A stretch of DNA of 64,000 nt from an uncultured Pseudomonadota bacterium (GTDB lineage Bacteria; Pseudomonadota; Gammaproteobacteria; Steroidobacterales; Woeseiaceae), in assembly GCA_913055625.1 (NCBI GenBank), contig CAJXJW010000005.1, forward strand, positions 186,001-250,000. The letters run 5' to 3'. The position numbers and the translations under genes are program-made. A model generated the notes under the pieces. The model made no database searches, had not been told where the DNA came from, and saw nothing but the letters and a program-made list of their open reading frames with translations. Positions 18,900-26,905 of the stretch are shown in pieces (position 1 is the first letter of the stretch; every line of letters starts with the position of its first letter).

Positions 18900-19214
18900 A
18901 TGAGCGAACATTACGCACAAGTGAGCGTCAGGATCCTGGACAAGGAATACCAGGTTGCGTGCCCGGCCAGCGAGCGCACGGACTTGCTGGACTCGGCAGA
19001 GATACTGAACTCGAAAATGCGCGAGATCCGCGACAGCGGACGCGTCGTGGGCCTGGACAGGATCGCCGTAATGGCGGCGCTGAACATGGCGAACGACCTG
19101 CTGCACGCGAAGGAACGCGACAAGGCCTACCAGGGGGACTACAGCCACCGGCTGAAACTGATTTCCGAACGCGTCGAGACAGCGCTGGGCGGTACCCAGC
19201 CGCTCGACCTCTGA
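18900..19214 (+). CDS. zapA: Cell division protein ZapA
   Basis: A 104-aa ZapA that bundles FtsZ filaments at midcell. SVRILDKEYQVACPASERTDLLDSAEILNSKM is the family head domain, GLDRIAVMAALNMANDLL the dimerisation region, followed by a C-terminal coiled coil. Placed between the zapB-like gene and 6S RNA, the conserved order. Confidence 0.94.
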   Translation: MSEHYAQVSVRILDKEYQVACPASERTDLLDSAEILNSKMREIRDSGRVVGLDRIAVMAALNMANDLLHAKERDKAYQGDYSHRLKLISERVETALGGTQPLDL

Positions 19215-19227
19215 CGCGAGGACCCAA

Positions 19228-19424
19228 ATGACGCCTCCTGCAGTGTTCGATACCGACCTGGATACCTTTCGACCCTAACGTTTTACCTCGGGGTTGTGCA
19301 CTGCTGGCAGCATTTGCGCAGGACCGGAACTTCCGGAAAGCCTGTTGCTGCCGCGGCTTACCCCACTTGTTGCTCCGGATCGAGAGCGACGGCTCGGTAA
19401 CGGCACAGGCGGGAGGCGTCTCTT
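19228..19424 (+). ncRNA. ssrS: 6S RNA
   Basis: A roughly 195-nt segment between zapA and the 5-FCL gene whose ends pair (GCCTCCTG near 19233 with CAGGCGGGAGGC near 19406-19417), enclosing the long imperfect hairpin typical of 6S RNA, including the ACCGGAACTTCCGGAAAGCC region that resembles the right-hand half of gammaproteobacterial 6S. It binds sigma70-RNA polymerase as a promoter mimic in stationary phase. The zapA-ssrS-fau order is the same as in E. coli. Ends are approximate. Confidence 0.8.
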
Positions 19425-19466
19425 AAATTCCCGCGCTGCCCTGCTCCCCGATTGCGCCCGACGTCG

Positions 19467-20033
19467 ATGACCATCCCGCCACAATCCAGACTCCGCCAGG
19501 AAGGCCTGTATGCGCGGCGTTCACTCGATGCCGAGGAGCGCGCGGCGTACTCCCGAACCATCACGTCCAGGTTTCTTCGCTCGCCACGTTTTCTGAGCGC
19601 GCGAACCATCGCCTGTTACCTGTCCATGGACGACGAAGTGGACGTGCTGCCGATCATCAGTCGCTGCTGGGCGGCATCCAAACCTGTGTTCCTTCCGGTG
19701 ACATCGCCGGGCCGACGACTGCGGTTTGTCGAAGTCTTGCGCAAAACGTGCTTGCGCCGAAGCGGCTTCGGGCTTCTCGAACCGTCCCACGGCGCGGAGA
19801 TCCACCCGCTCGAACTCGACACGGTGGTAGTACCGGTCGTTGCTTTCGACAACGCACACCGACGCATCGGCATGGGCGGCGGCTACTACGACACGACGTT
19901 CAGCGCGTTGGGCAGACCGCGCGCTCCGCGTCGACCAAAGCTCGTGGGCGTCGCGTTCGAGTGCCAGAAAGTACGGAAAATAAAGGCAAATCCGTGGGAT
20001 ATTGCGCTTTGCGACGTTCTCACCGAGGCTTGA
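19467..20033 (+). CDS. fau: 5-formyltetrahydrofolate cyclo-ligase
   Basis: A 188-aa enzyme converting 5-formyl-THF to 5,10-methenyl-THF with ATP. Hallmarks: RQEGLYARRSLDAEERA near the N-terminus, ACYLSMDDEVD, and GMGGGYYDTTF, the signature phosphate-binding loop. ATG 19467 is preferred to TTG 19452, which shares the frame. It follows 6S RNA, with which it is usually co-transcribed. 5-Formyl-THF arises from serine/glycine metabolism, linking it to the gcv operon. Confidence 0.92.
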   Translation: MTIPPQSRLRQEGLYARRSLDAEERAAYSRTITSRFLRSPRFLSARTIACYLSMDDEVDVLPIISRCWAASKPVFLPVTSPGRRLRFVEVLRKTCLRRSGFGLLEPSHGAEIHPLELDTVVVPVVAFDNAHRRIGMGGGYYDTTFSALGRPRAPRRPKLVGVAFECQKVRKIKANPWDIALCDVLTEA

Positions 20034-20200
20034 GTCACACCGCCAGGACAACATCGAACGCCAATCTGAATTGACGCAACGCTGCGTTCCCTCCGACGAC
20101 CTTCGCTAGCAGGCTTCCTTCGCTTCGCTCGCAATGAGAAACACGTCACGTTTTGCAGGCGCAGACTGCTGCCTGCAGCACAGTTTATCGTGCAGGTAAC

Positions 20201-20232
20201 TTGCTGGATTTTTTGCTTTTGTTGTATATACT
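20201..20232 (+). promoter_or_regulatory. Probable promoter of the histone-like gene
   Basis: An AT-rich island in otherwise GC-rich DNA: TTGCTG at 20201, a T-rich stretch, and TTGTATATACT at 20222-20232. Spacing to TATACT is 20 bp, longer than ideal, so the exact -10 is uncertain. Confidence 0.4.
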
Positions 20233-20262
20233 CAGCCTCGGGTACCCGACACGGAGAAAACC

Positions 20263-20634
20263 ATGGCTACCACCAAGAAGAAGTCCAGCAAGAAAAAGGC
20301 TTCCGCGAAGAAGCGGAAAGTCACCAGGAAGAAGACCACTGCCAAGAAGGCAGCGAAGAAGAAAGTCGCCAAGCGTAAGGCTAAAAAGAAAGTCGCCAAG
20401 CGTAAGGTGAAGAAGAAGGCGAAAAAGAAAGTCGCCAAAAAGAAGGCCAAGAAAAAGGCCAAAAAGAAAGTCGCCAAGCGCAAGGTGAAGAAGAAGGCGA
20501 AAAAGAAGGTCGCCAAAAAGAAGGCCAAGAAAAAGGCCAAAAAGAAAGTCGCCAAGCGCAAGGTGAAGAAGAAGGCGGCGAAGCGCAAGACGAAGAAGAA
20601 AGCGTCGAAGCGCAAGTCGAGCAAGAAGAAGTAG
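20263..20634 (+). CDS. Lysine/alanine-rich histone H1-like DNA-binding protein
   Basis: A 123-aa, extremely basic low-complexity protein made of KKKAKKKVAK-type units, resembling the C-terminal tail of eukaryotic histone H1, chlamydial Hc1 and Pseudomonas AlgP. It has no other domain. Such proteins bind DNA through charge and condense the nucleoid or alter transcription. The strong AT-rich promoter in front and the intrinsic terminator behind indicate a monocistronic, well-expressed gene. Length probably varies between strains because of the 78-bp repeats inside. Confidence 0.85.
   Translation: MATTKKKSSKKKASAKKRKVTRKKTTAKKAAKKKVAKRKAKKKVAKRKVKKKAKKKVAKKKAKKKAKKKVAKRKVKKKAKKKVAKKKAKKKAKKKVAKRKVKKKAAKRKTKKKASKRKSSKKK
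20397..20578 (+). repeat. 78-bp tandem repeat within the histone-like gene
   Basis: The stretch starting GGTGAAGAAGAAGGCG recurs at 20406, 20484 and 20562, a period of 78 bp (26 codons), with copies nearly identical at the DNA level. Two full copies and part of a third are present. Such low divergence indicates recent expansion or ongoing homogenisation by slippage or recombination, in frame. Confidence 0.85.
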
Positions 20635-20696
20635 GACTTGCTCCTATTCGCCTGGAGCCGGAGGCGCTGATGCTTCCGAAGCCTTCCTGGCAAAGT

Positions 20697-20724
20697 AAAA
20701 GAGCCCGCACATGCGGGCTCTTTT
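20697..20724. terminator. Bidirectional intrinsic terminator
   Basis: AAAAGAGCCCGCA and TGCGGGCTCTTTT form a 13-bp perfect stem around a 2-base centre, with T-runs on both strands. It ends the histone-like gene and insulates rpiA. Confidence 0.92.
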
Positions 20725-20840
20725 CGTTTCCGCCTCCGGGCCCCGCCGTTCCGGGCGGGACGATAAGCGTGACGGACCGCATGGTGTCCCGCGGTGCAAT
20801 CCGCTAAGCTCGGCCCCCGTCTGGATCGGCGAACCCTGCG

Positions 20841-21500
20841 ATGGACGCAAACGCGAAAAAACGACTGGCGGCGGAAGCCTCGCTGGAGTTCATCACTCCG
20901 GGAACGACGCTCGGCGTCGGAACCGGCTCGACCGTCAATCAGCTCGTCGATTTGTTGCCCGGCATCCGCGACCGGATCGATCGCGTTGTGTCCAGCTCAC
21001 GTGCGACGACCCGCCTGCTGGAGCAGCAGGGATTCGAGGTCCTCACCCTGAATGAAGTGGGCGCCATCGACGTTTACGTGGACGGCGCCGACGAGGCCAC
21101 GAAACGGCTGCACCTCATCAAGGGCGGCGGTGGCGCGCTGACGCGCGAGAAGGTCCTCGCCGGCGCATCCCGGCGCTTCGTCTGCATCGTCGACGACAGC
21201 AAACTCGTCGGGATGCTGGGCGAATTTCCGCTGCCCATCGAAGTCATCCCGATGGCCCAGGAATTCGTGGCCGGCAAGCTGGTCAAGTTGCGCGGCCGAC
21301 CTGTCTGGCGCGAGGACTTCGTGACCGACAACGGCAACCACATTCTCGATGTTCACGACCTGCAGATCGGCAATCCGATCGAGTTGGAGTCCCGCCTGAA
21401 CCAGATACCGGGCATCGTCACGGTCGGCATCTTCGCGCAGCGGCCGGCTGACGTGCTGCTGATTGCCGGAGATGGCGGAGTGAGGGAGCTGCGGGCGTAG
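20841..21500 (+). CDS. rpiA: Ribose-5-phosphate isomerase A
   Basis: A 219-aa enzyme interconverting ribose-5-phosphate and ribulose-5-phosphate. Motifs: [39 protein letters not shown] with catalytic Asp, and [17 protein letters not shown] 20841 gives the standard length. Monocistronic between two strong terminator structures; supplies PRPP precursors for the pur genes further right. Confidence 0.97.
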   Translation: MDANAKKRLAAEASLEFITPGTTLGVGTGSTVNQLVDLLPGIRDRIDRVVSSSRATTRLLEQQGFEVLTLNEVGAIDVYVDGADEATKRLHLIKGGGGALTREKVLAGASRRFVCIVDDSKLVGMLGEFPLPIEVIPMAQEFVAGKLVKLRGRPVWREDFVTDNGNHILDVHDLQIGNPIELESRLNQIPGIVTVGIFAQRPADVLLIAGDGGVRELRA

Positions 21501-21508
21501 GAGCGGGC

Positions 21509-21619
21509 TAGACTCGGATCGCCTGGTCAGGCGATCCTCGGCTCTGGTTCCGACCGACTCGTAGGGAGAGATCCTGGGGGAGAGGGATAGACTCGGATCG
21601 CCTGGTCAGGCGATCCTCG
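21509..21619. repeat. Pair of 32-bp direct repeats, each holding a 22-bp palindrome
   Basis: Identical 32-bp copies lie at 21509-21540 and 21588-21619. Each contains GGATCGCCTG-GT-CAGGCGATCC, a perfect inverted repeat. They begin 8 bp after the rpiA stop and open a run of hairpins continuing to 21758. No coding capacity is credible here. Confidence 0.9.
21574..21588. repeat. 15-bp copy of the 3' end of tRNA-Gln (direct orientation)
   Basis: CTGGGGGAGAGGGAT here is identical to 21750-21764, which is the acceptor/T-arm end of the tRNA-Gln gene. It directly abuts the second 32-bp repeat. Looks like a tRNA-end duplicate of the kind left by integration or repeat insertion. Confidence 0.7.
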
Positions 21620-21670
21620 CCCCTGCGGGGCGGCTCGCAGAGCGAGCCGTCCAAAACGCTGGCGCGTTTT
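21620..21670. repeat. Run of three short hairpins
   Basis: CCCC-TGC-GGGG at 21620-21630, CGGCTCGC-AGA-GCGAGCCG at 21631-21649, and AAAACGC-TGGC-GCGTTTT at 21653-21670. They follow one another almost without spacing, between the 32-bp repeat and the long palindrome. Confidence 0.8.
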
Positions 21671-21698
21671 GTCGAACCCGGGGCGCTCCAATCTCCAA

Positions 21699-21758
21699 CT
21701 CCCCCAGCCAAACAAAAACGGCCCCCGATCGGGGGCCGTTTTTGTTTGGCTGGGGGAG
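21699..21758. terminator. 60-bp perfect palindrome containing a bidirectional terminator and the tRNA-Gln 3' end
   Basis: Arms 21699-21728 and 21729-21758 are perfect reverse complements with no central spacer. The inner part (21714-21743) is a classic intrinsic terminator: GC-rich stem flanked by A5 and T5. The outer part of the right arm is the last 12 nt of tRNA-Gln including the encoded CCA; the left arm repeats that end inverted. It terminates rpiA from one side and the rplM-rpsI-tRNA unit from the other. Confidence 0.9.
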
Positions 21759-21820
21759 AGGGATTCGAACCCCCGTTGACGGAGTCAGAGTCCGTAGTCC
21801 TACCACTAGACGATCCCCCA
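21747..21820 (-). tRNA. tRNA-Gln (anticodon CTG)
   Basis: A 74-nt gene on the minus strand running from TGGGGGATCGTCTAGTGG to TCCCCCAGCCA. The acceptor stem pairs, the T-loop is GTTCGAATC, the anticodon loop is CTCTGAC giving CTG, and the unpaired U1 start and G73 are typical of bacterial tRNA-Gln. CCA is encoded. It begins 17 bp after the rpsI stop. Confidence 0.95.
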
Positions 21821-21837
21821 AGCAGGGATCGGGACGA

Positions 21838-22227
21838 TCAGCGCTTCGAGTACTGCGTAGCGCGGCGGGCCTTGCGCAGGCCGACCTTCTTGCGCTCCAC
21901 TTCGCGAGCGTCCCGTGTGACGAACCCGGCCCGACGCAGCGGCGAACGCAGCGCTTCGTCGTACTGCATCAGCGCGCGCGTGAGGCCGTGCCGAATCGCG
22001 CCGGCCTGGCCGGTGATGCCGCCGCCGGTCACAGTGACCTTGACGTCGAAGCGATCCTTCAGGTGCGTGAGCTCCAGCGGCTGGCGCACGATCATCTGCG
22101 CCGTCTTGCGCCCGAAGAAGACATCGAGGGGCCGGTCGTTGACGCTGATGTTGCCGGCGCCCGGCGTCAGGAATACGCGGGCCGTCGACGTCTTGCGGCG
22201 GCCGGTTCCGTAGTACATATCAGTCAT
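21838..22227 (-). CDS. rpsI: Ribosomal protein uS9
   Basis: A 129-aa small-subunit protein ending in the conserved [12 protein letters not shown] tail that reaches the ribosomal P site. [16 protein letters not shown] at the N-terminus and [19 protein letters not shown] are family signatures. ATG 22227 is chosen for family length; a longer frame extends into rplM. Second gene of rplM-rpsI, 34 bp behind rplM. Confidence 0.98.
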   Translation of the reverse strand: MTDMYYGTGRRKTSTARVFLTPGAGNISVNDRPLDVFFGRKTAQMIVRQPLELTHLKDRFDVKVTVTGGGITGQAGAIRHGLTRALMQYDEALRSPLRRAGFVTRDAREVERKKVGLRKARRATQYSKR

Positions 22228-22261
22228 GAATCTCGTCTCTTGAAGTCTTGCCGAAACCGCG

Positions 22262-22696
22262 TCAGACGCTGAGCTCCAGCGGAATCGGTTGCTGTGCGGT
22301 GTGCGCGTGTTCCGGACCCGCGAAAACGCGAAGCTTGGACAGCATCTTCCGGCCAAGCGGCCCCTTCGGCAGCATGCCCTTCACCGAGTGCTCGATGACG
22401 CGCTCCGGCGCCTTCTGCAGCTGCTTCTCCAGCGAAATCGACTTCAGGTTGCCGATGTAGCCGGTGTGGTGGTGGTACATCTTGTCCTTCAGCTTGTTGC
22501 CGGTGACGCGGACCTTCTCGGCATTGATCACGACGATGTAGTCGCCGGTATCAATGTGGGGCGTGTAGACCGGCTTGTGCTTGCCGCGCAGGCGGCGCGC
22601 AATTTCGGTCGACAGGCGGCCGAGCGTCTGCCCCGTGGCATCGACGACGTACCAGTCGCGGCGAACCTCTGCCGGTTTCGCAGAAAACGTCTTCAT
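22262..22696 (-). CDS. rplM: Ribosomal protein uL13
   Basis: A 144-aa large-subunit protein with family blocks [37 protein letters not shown] and [15 protein letters not shown]. First gene of the rplM-rpsI operon, driven by a strong promoter about 115 bp upstream; the leader may host feedback control, as in E. coli, where L13 represses its own mRNA. Confidence 0.98.
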   Translation of the reverse strand: MKTFSAKPAEVRRDWYVVDATGQTLGRLSTEIARRLRGKHKPVYTPHIDTGDYIVVINAEKVRVTGNKLKDKMYHHHTGYIGNLKSISLEKQLQKAPERVIEHSVKGMLPKGPLGRKMLSKLRVFAGPEHAHTAQQPIPLELSV

Positions 22697-22811
22697 GATC
22701 TTAAGTTTCCGGATTTACGTGTTTTTTTCGGTGCCTGCCGAAGCTCGTCAGCCGCCGGCGCACCCGGCACCCGCGCAGGAATGTCCCTGCCGGATGGCGG
22801 AAAGGCGCGAA

Positions 22812-22840
22812 ATTCTACTTGACCGCCCTGCCCATTGCAA
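22812..22840 (-). promoter_or_regulatory. sigma70 promoter of rplM-rpsI
   Basis: On the minus strand: TTGCAA (22840-22835), 17-bp spacer, TAGAAT (22817-22812). Predicted start near 22805 gives a leader of about 108 nt before rplM, containing a run of seven T/A pairs near 22722. Confidence 0.78.
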
Positions 22841-22943
22841 CGCATCCGCCGGGAAAAGCACCGGGCATGCGGCGGCACGCCCCGCCCCTAAAAAACCCTT
22901 CTGAATCAAACGACTACAGCAGGAACGCTCGGTCCTGCCGTCG

Positions 22944-23678
22944 TCAGAAAAGGTATTCGAGCGACAGTGCGGTGTAGGTATCCGTCTTTTCCAGTCCCGG
23001 CAGCACGTCCGTGTTGTGCTTGATCGTGTACGAGGCCACCAGTGCGAGGTTACCGATCAGGGACGCCGATACCGCCGAAATGGACTCGAGATAGGTGTTC
23101 TCGTCACCGGCTTCGACCGCGACCGACTGCCGGAACTCGGCATTCTCGCTGAACGCGAAGGTGTACTTCATGGCACCGCGGATGACGAACTCGTCAACCG
23201 ATGTCCCGTCCGCGAGTTCCGACTGGCGAGCACCGCCGCCGATCTCGGCGTCGAGGTGGTGTCGATCCGAGTTCAGGATCCGGCGACCGTAGCCGACGGT
23301 CTGCGAGAACTGCGTTTCGTAGGACGAAAACCTGTCCTTGCGCCAGTGCAGCTGGCCGAAAAGGTAGTCGAACTCGGAGAAAGAGCGTTCGGTCTTGGCG
23401 GCCCATTCATAGGACTCGGACGTGCTCTCCTCGTCTTCCGATGCGTTGAACGCCGCCGCATTGAACGAGTGTTTCCAGTTGCCTGTCTCGTAGGCGACCT
23501 CGAACGCGGCGTTCAGCGTCGAGTTTTCCGTGTTGCCGGACGTCGCCAGGTAGCCCATCGCCGCCTTGCCTGACCACGGACCTTTCTCTTCTTCCGACTG
23601 TTCTTCGTCGGCGTGCGCCGGCACGGCGACCAGCAGGATCGCCGCCAGCAAGTACCATCGGGCTTTTTCCAACAACAT
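22944..23678 (-). CDS. DUF481 outer-membrane beta-barrel protein (YdiY-like)
   Basis: A 244-aa exported protein: signal peptide about 1-23 ending AHA, an acidic EEQSEEEKG linker, then alternating beta strands ([24 protein letters not shown] is the DUF481 opening) ending in a C-terminal Phe (ALSLEYLF), the signal for outer-membrane insertion. Function of the family is unknown. Divergent from coq7; a TATATACT box on the minus strand near 23751-23758 is a likely -10. Confidence 0.88.
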   Translation of the reverse strand: MLLEKARWYLLAAILLVAVPAHADEEQSEEEKGPWSGKAAMGYLATSGNTENSTLNAAFEVAYETGNWKHSFNAAAFNASEDEESTSESYEWAAKTERSFSEFDYLFGQLHWRKDRFSSYETQFSQTVGYGRRILNSDRHHLDAEIGGGARQSELADGTSVDEFVIRGAMKYTFAFSENAEFRQSVAVEAGDENTYLESISAVSASLIGNLALVASYTIKHNTDVLPGLEKTDTYTALSLEYLF

Positions 23679-23826
23679 TGTTCTCGAGTCTCCCGGTCAA
23701 CGGCGCCGCGCCGACTCCGGTCGGGGCGTCGGCGGGCGCAAAGGGCGCGGAGTATATAGCAGTGTCCGCGCAATCGGCGAGTTTTTGCCGCGTGCACAGG
23801 AACGCCTCGCTACCGACGCACATTGC

Positions 23827-23832
23827 TATACT
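23827..23832 (+). promoter_or_regulatory. Extended -10 box of coq7
   Basis: TGCTATACT (TGn plus TATACT at 23827-23832) ends 7 bp before the coq7 ATG at 23840, and no Shine-Dalgarno lies between. The -35 is weak, as usual for extended -10 promoters. Suggests a leaderless or near-leaderless transcript. Confidence 0.5.
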
Positions 23833-23839
23833 GACCGCC

Positions 23840-24484
23840 ATGCCTGGACGCCGACTCTCTCCCATCGACCGCCTTCTGGGCGGTCTCGACAACGCGCTGA
23901 AGACCGTCGCGACACCGGCCGGCAAGGGCGCGCGCGCGAATCCGGCGGGCGGCATCGAAGACGCCGGGCTCGACGACGCCTCGCGGCGGCATGCGGCCGG
24001 CCTGATGCGGGTCAACCACGCCGGCGAGACCGCGGCCCAGGGGCTCTACCAGGGCCACGCCCTGGTTGCCCGCGACCCGGCGACCGAGCAGAACATGCAG
24101 CGGGCTGCGCAGGAAGAATTCGATCACCTCGCCTGGTGTGAACAGCGGCTGACGGAACTCGGCGCGCGCCCGAGCGCGCTGGCGCCGGTTTGGTATGCCG
24201 GGGCCATGGTCATCGGCGCCGCGAGCGGCGCGCTGGGCGACAAGTGGAGCCTTGGCTTTATCGCCGAAACGGAGGCGCAGGTCTGTGCGCATCTCGACGG
24301 ACACCTGGACGGGCTGCCGGCGGACGACGCGCGCAGCCGGGCCATCGTTTCGCGCATGCGCGACGAGGAAGCGGAACACGGCGAAAACGCGAAATCTGCC
24401 GGTGCGGCGGAGCTGCCGCTGCCGGTCAAGCGGCTCATGCAACTCACCGCCCGCGTCATGACGACGACGGCCTACCGGGTTTGA
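23840..24484 (+). CDS. coq7: 3-demethoxyubiquinol 3-hydroxylase (Coq7)
   Basis: A 214-aa di-iron membrane-associated hydroxylase for the C6 hydroxylation of ubiquinone. Iron-binding motifs are all visible: [33 protein letters not shown] and [10 protein letters not shown]. Coq7 replaces the UbiF flavoprotein in many proteobacteria. ATG 23840 ([20 protein letters not shown]) matches family starts; the upstream in-frame extension overlaps the divergent DUF481 gene. Confidence 0.95.
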   Translation: MPGRRLSPIDRLLGGLDNALKTVATPAGKGARANPAGGIEDAGLDDASRRHAAGLMRVNHAGETAAQGLYQGHALVARDPATEQNMQRAAQEEFDHLAWCEQRLTELGARPSALAPVWYAGAMVIGAASGALGDKWSLGFIAETEAQVCAHLDGHLDGLPADDARSRAIVSRMRDEEAEHGENAKSAGAAELPLPVKRLMQLTARVMTTTAYRV

Positions 24485-24565
24485 TAACGAAAACACGGAC
24501 TTAGCTTGCCCTGACGCCCGAACTGTATTAAAAGGAGGGGCGCTCGAGCGAACAAGGATCCCTTC

Positions 24566-25219
24566 ATGCAGACGAATGCCAAGACCCTGAGCGACGTACC
24601 GGCCATCAACCGCTTTCTAAGCTACTGCCGCGTGCGGACGGTCCCGTCGAAAACCGTGATGATCCACGCCGGCGACCTGCCGGACGTCCTCTATTACATC
24701 GTCGACGGTTCCGTCGAGGTCATGATCGAGGACGAAGACGGCAACGAAATGGTGCTCGCCTACCTGAACAAGGGACAGTTCTTCGGGGAAATGGGCCTGT
24801 TCTACGAACAGCCGACCCGCAGCGCCTGGGTCCGGACCCGCACCGAGTGCGAAATCGCCGAAATGACCTACCCGCGCTTCCGCCAGATCGCCAGCGAAAG
24901 CCCGGGGCTCGTGTTCGAGCTCGCGACACAGCTCGCGACCCGGCTCGACCGCACAAACCGGAAGCTCGGCGACCTCGCATTCGTCGACGTCACCGGCCGC
25001 GTCGCGCACGCGATCATGGACCTGTGCAACGAACCCGACGCGATGACGCACCCGGATGGGATGCAGATCAAGGTCAGCCGCCAGGAACTGAGCCGCCTCG
25101 TCGGCTGCTCGCGGGAAATGGCCGGCCGCGTGCTGAAGGTACTCGAGGAACAGGGCCTCGTCTCGGCCAGCGGCAAGACGATCGTGGTTTACGGCGCGCG
25201 GCCGAATCGCAAGCTCTGA
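24566..25219 (+). CDS. crp: cAMP receptor protein (CRP/Vfr)
   Basis: A 217-aa regulator. The N-terminal cyclic-nucleotide domain holds the cAMP pocket FFGEMGLF (residues 72-79) and R85-S86 in TRSAWVR; the C-terminal winged helix has SRQELSRLVGCSREMAGRVLKVLEEQGLV. The residues match CRP/Vfr rather than FNR (no cysteine cluster). Carbon-source and virulence-type control is the family role. An AAAAGGAGGGG sequence lies about 30 bp upstream of ATG 24566, too far to serve as its ribosome binding site. Confidence 0.93.
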   Translation: MQTNAKTLSDVPAINRFLSYCRVRTVPSKTVMIHAGDLPDVLYYIVDGSVEVMIEDEDGNEMVLAYLNKGQFFGEMGLFYEQPTRSAWVRTRTECEIAEMTYPRFRQIASESPGLVFELATQLATRLDRTNRKLGDLAFVDVTGRVAHAIMDLCNEPDAMTHPDGMQIKVSRQELSRLVGCSREMAGRVLKVLEEQGLVSASGKTIVVYGARPNRKL

Positions 25220-25243
25220 CCGGCCGTTGACGACCGCGCCGCC

Positions 25244-25912
25244 CTACGCGGCCTTTGCGATTTCCGACTTCATCGCCGCGATCGTCGCGGCATAGTCCTT
25301 GCTGCCGAAAATGGCGGACCCCGCGACGAACGTGTCAGCACCCGCCGCCGCGATCTCGCCGATGTTGTCCACCTTCACCCCGCCGTCCACCTCCAGCCGG
25401 ATGTCGCGGCCGCTGGCGTCGATACGTTCACGCGCGAGCTTGAGCTTCTGGAGCGATGACGGGATGAACTGCTGCCCGCCAAAGCCGGGGTTTACGGACA
25501 TGATCAGCACCATGTCCACCTTGTCGAGCACGTGATCCAGCCAATCGAGCGGCGTGGCAGGATTGAAGACGAGCCCGGCTTTTGCGCCGGCATCGCGGAT
25601 CAGCGCGAGCGTCCGGTCGACGTGACGGCTGGCTTCCGGGTGGAAGGAGATGTAGTCGGCCCCGGCCGCCGCGAAGTCCGGAACGAGCCGGTCGACCGGC
25701 TCGACCATGAGATGCACGTCGATCGGCGCCGCGATGCCGTAGTCCCGCAGCGCCTTGCAGATCATCGGGCCCACCGTCAGGTTCGGCACGAAATGATTGT
25801 CCATGACGTCGAAGTGCACGAGGTCCGCGCCGGCATCCAGTACGGCGGAAACGTCCTCGCCGAGGCGGGCGAAGTCGGCGGACAGGATCGAGGGGGCAAT
25901 CAATGGCTTCAC
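25244..25912 (-). CDS. rpe: Ribulose-phosphate 3-epimerase
   Basis: A 222-aa TIM-barrel enzyme of the pentose phosphate pathway. Motifs: [33 protein letters not shown] with metal ligands, [14 protein letters not shown] and [14 protein letters not shown] start at 25912. Convergent with crp. Together with rpiA it covers both ribulose-5-phosphate branches. Confidence 0.96.
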   Translation of the reverse strand: MKPLIAPSILSADFARLGEDVSAVLDAGADLVHFDVMDNHFVPNLTVGPMICKALRDYGIAAPIDVHLMVEPVDRLVPDFAAAGADYISFHPEASRHVDRTLALIRDAGAKAGLVFNPATPLDWLDHVLDKVDMVLIMSVNPGFGGQQFIPSSLQKLKLARERIDASGRDIRLEVDGGVKVDNIGEIAAAGADTFVAGSAIFGSKDYAATIAAMKSEIAKAA

Positions 25913-25984
25913 GGGTTCGTTCCGGTGATGACGAGCCGCTAATGTACCTGACCAAATTCCGCGCCGCGACCGTGCACGCCGCAG

Positions 25985-26779
25985 CTAGCGAATCGAACGC
26001 CGCACCTTCAGCAATTCGTAGGCGGCCAGTAGCTCCCGCGTTCGCCGATCCGCCTCGGCCAACGCGTCTGCCCCGGGATTCGTGGCCGCGATCTTGTCCG
26101 GGTGGCTGCGATTCATGAGACGCCGGTAGGCGGTCTTTATCTCTGCGTTCGTCGCGGTGGCGTCGATACCGAGCGTCTGATAGGCGGCACTCAGCTTCGC
26201 CGCATCCACGTCGCCCGCGGGCGACTGCCTGAACCCCTTCTGCGCACGGATCATCGCCTCGAGCTGCGCGAGGTCGACACGGCCGATGCCGAGCGCGGTG
26301 CAGATATCCCAGATGACTGCGCGCTCTTCTCGCGCGAGGCCGCTCTTGGACAGCGACACCTCCAGCAACAGTCGCACGAAAACGCGTCGCTCTTCCGCCT
26401 TTCGCGCGCCCGAACGGGCAAGGCGGCCGGCCTCGGCCACCGGGTCGAACCCCGGCTTCTTGCCGTCGTTGAAGCACGCGATCGCGTTGCGAATCTGCGC
26501 GGGACCGAGACCGATGCGGTGCATGACGGCGCGCGCCGCACGTATCTCGTCTTCGGTCACGCGTCCGTCGATCTTCGCGAGGTGCCCCATGCAGCGAAAC
26601 AGCGCGCGGACGAAGCTGTCACCGAGGCTGACGACGCGCTCGTCCTGCTCGCGGATGCGCTGGTAGCGCTCGGCGAAGCCGCGATCGAACTGGTGTCCGA
26701 GCAGGAAACCCGCTGCCGCGAGCAGCGGCTTGAGGGTCGCGAGCCCCGCGAGCGTGCCGATGATCTTGCCCCAGTACAA
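25985..26779 (-). CDS. djlA: DnaJ-like membrane co-chaperone DjlA
   Basis: A 264-aa protein: N-terminal single TM segment (IIGTLAGLATLKPLLAAAGFLLGH), central TerB-like helical domain (about 55-170), and C-terminal J domain with the HPD signature in RLMNRSHPDKIAATNPG. DjlA stimulates DnaK at the inner membrane. TTG start at 26779 gives the correct N-terminus. Confidence 0.92.
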   Translation of the reverse strand: MYWGKIIGTLAGLATLKPLLAAAGFLLGHQFDRGFAERYQRIREQDERVVSLGDSFVRALFRCMGHLAKIDGRVTEDEIRAARAVMHRIGLGPAQIRNAIACFNDGKKPGFDPVAEAGRLARSGARKAEERRVFVRLLLEVSLSKSGLAREERAVIWDICTALGIGRVDLAQLEAMIRAQKGFRQSPAGDVDAAKLSAAYQTLGIDATATNAEIKTAYRRLMNRSHPDKIAATNPGADALAEADRRTRELLAAYELLKVRRSIR

Positions 26780-26905
26780 TGCGATTACCCGAAGTCAGGC
26801 GTGCCCGCATCGTAACGCGTGGCGACGGCGGTGCCTACGGGCGACGCTTGCGACGACCGCGCCGACGGGCGATCATCGTGCCCGTTTCCAACGCCGTGAC
26901 GCCCG

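Noticed and set aside
20397-20578. Possible CRISPR-like array
   Set aside because: Period is 78 bp with no unique spacers, and the repeats are in-frame codons of a Lys/Ala protein.
21574-21619. A second tRNA gene next to tRNA-Gln
   Set aside because: Only the last 15 bases of the tRNA are present; there is no acceptor 5' half, D-arm or anticodon arm.
21541-21821. Short proteins encoded across the tRNA-Gln repeat region
   Set aside because: The frames run through hairpins and the tRNA itself; no ribosome binding sites and no protein-like composition.
24501-24531. A promoter for crp (TTAGCT or TTGCCC with TATTAA)
   Set aside because: Spacing is 19 or 14 bp and boxes are weak; not listed as a feature.
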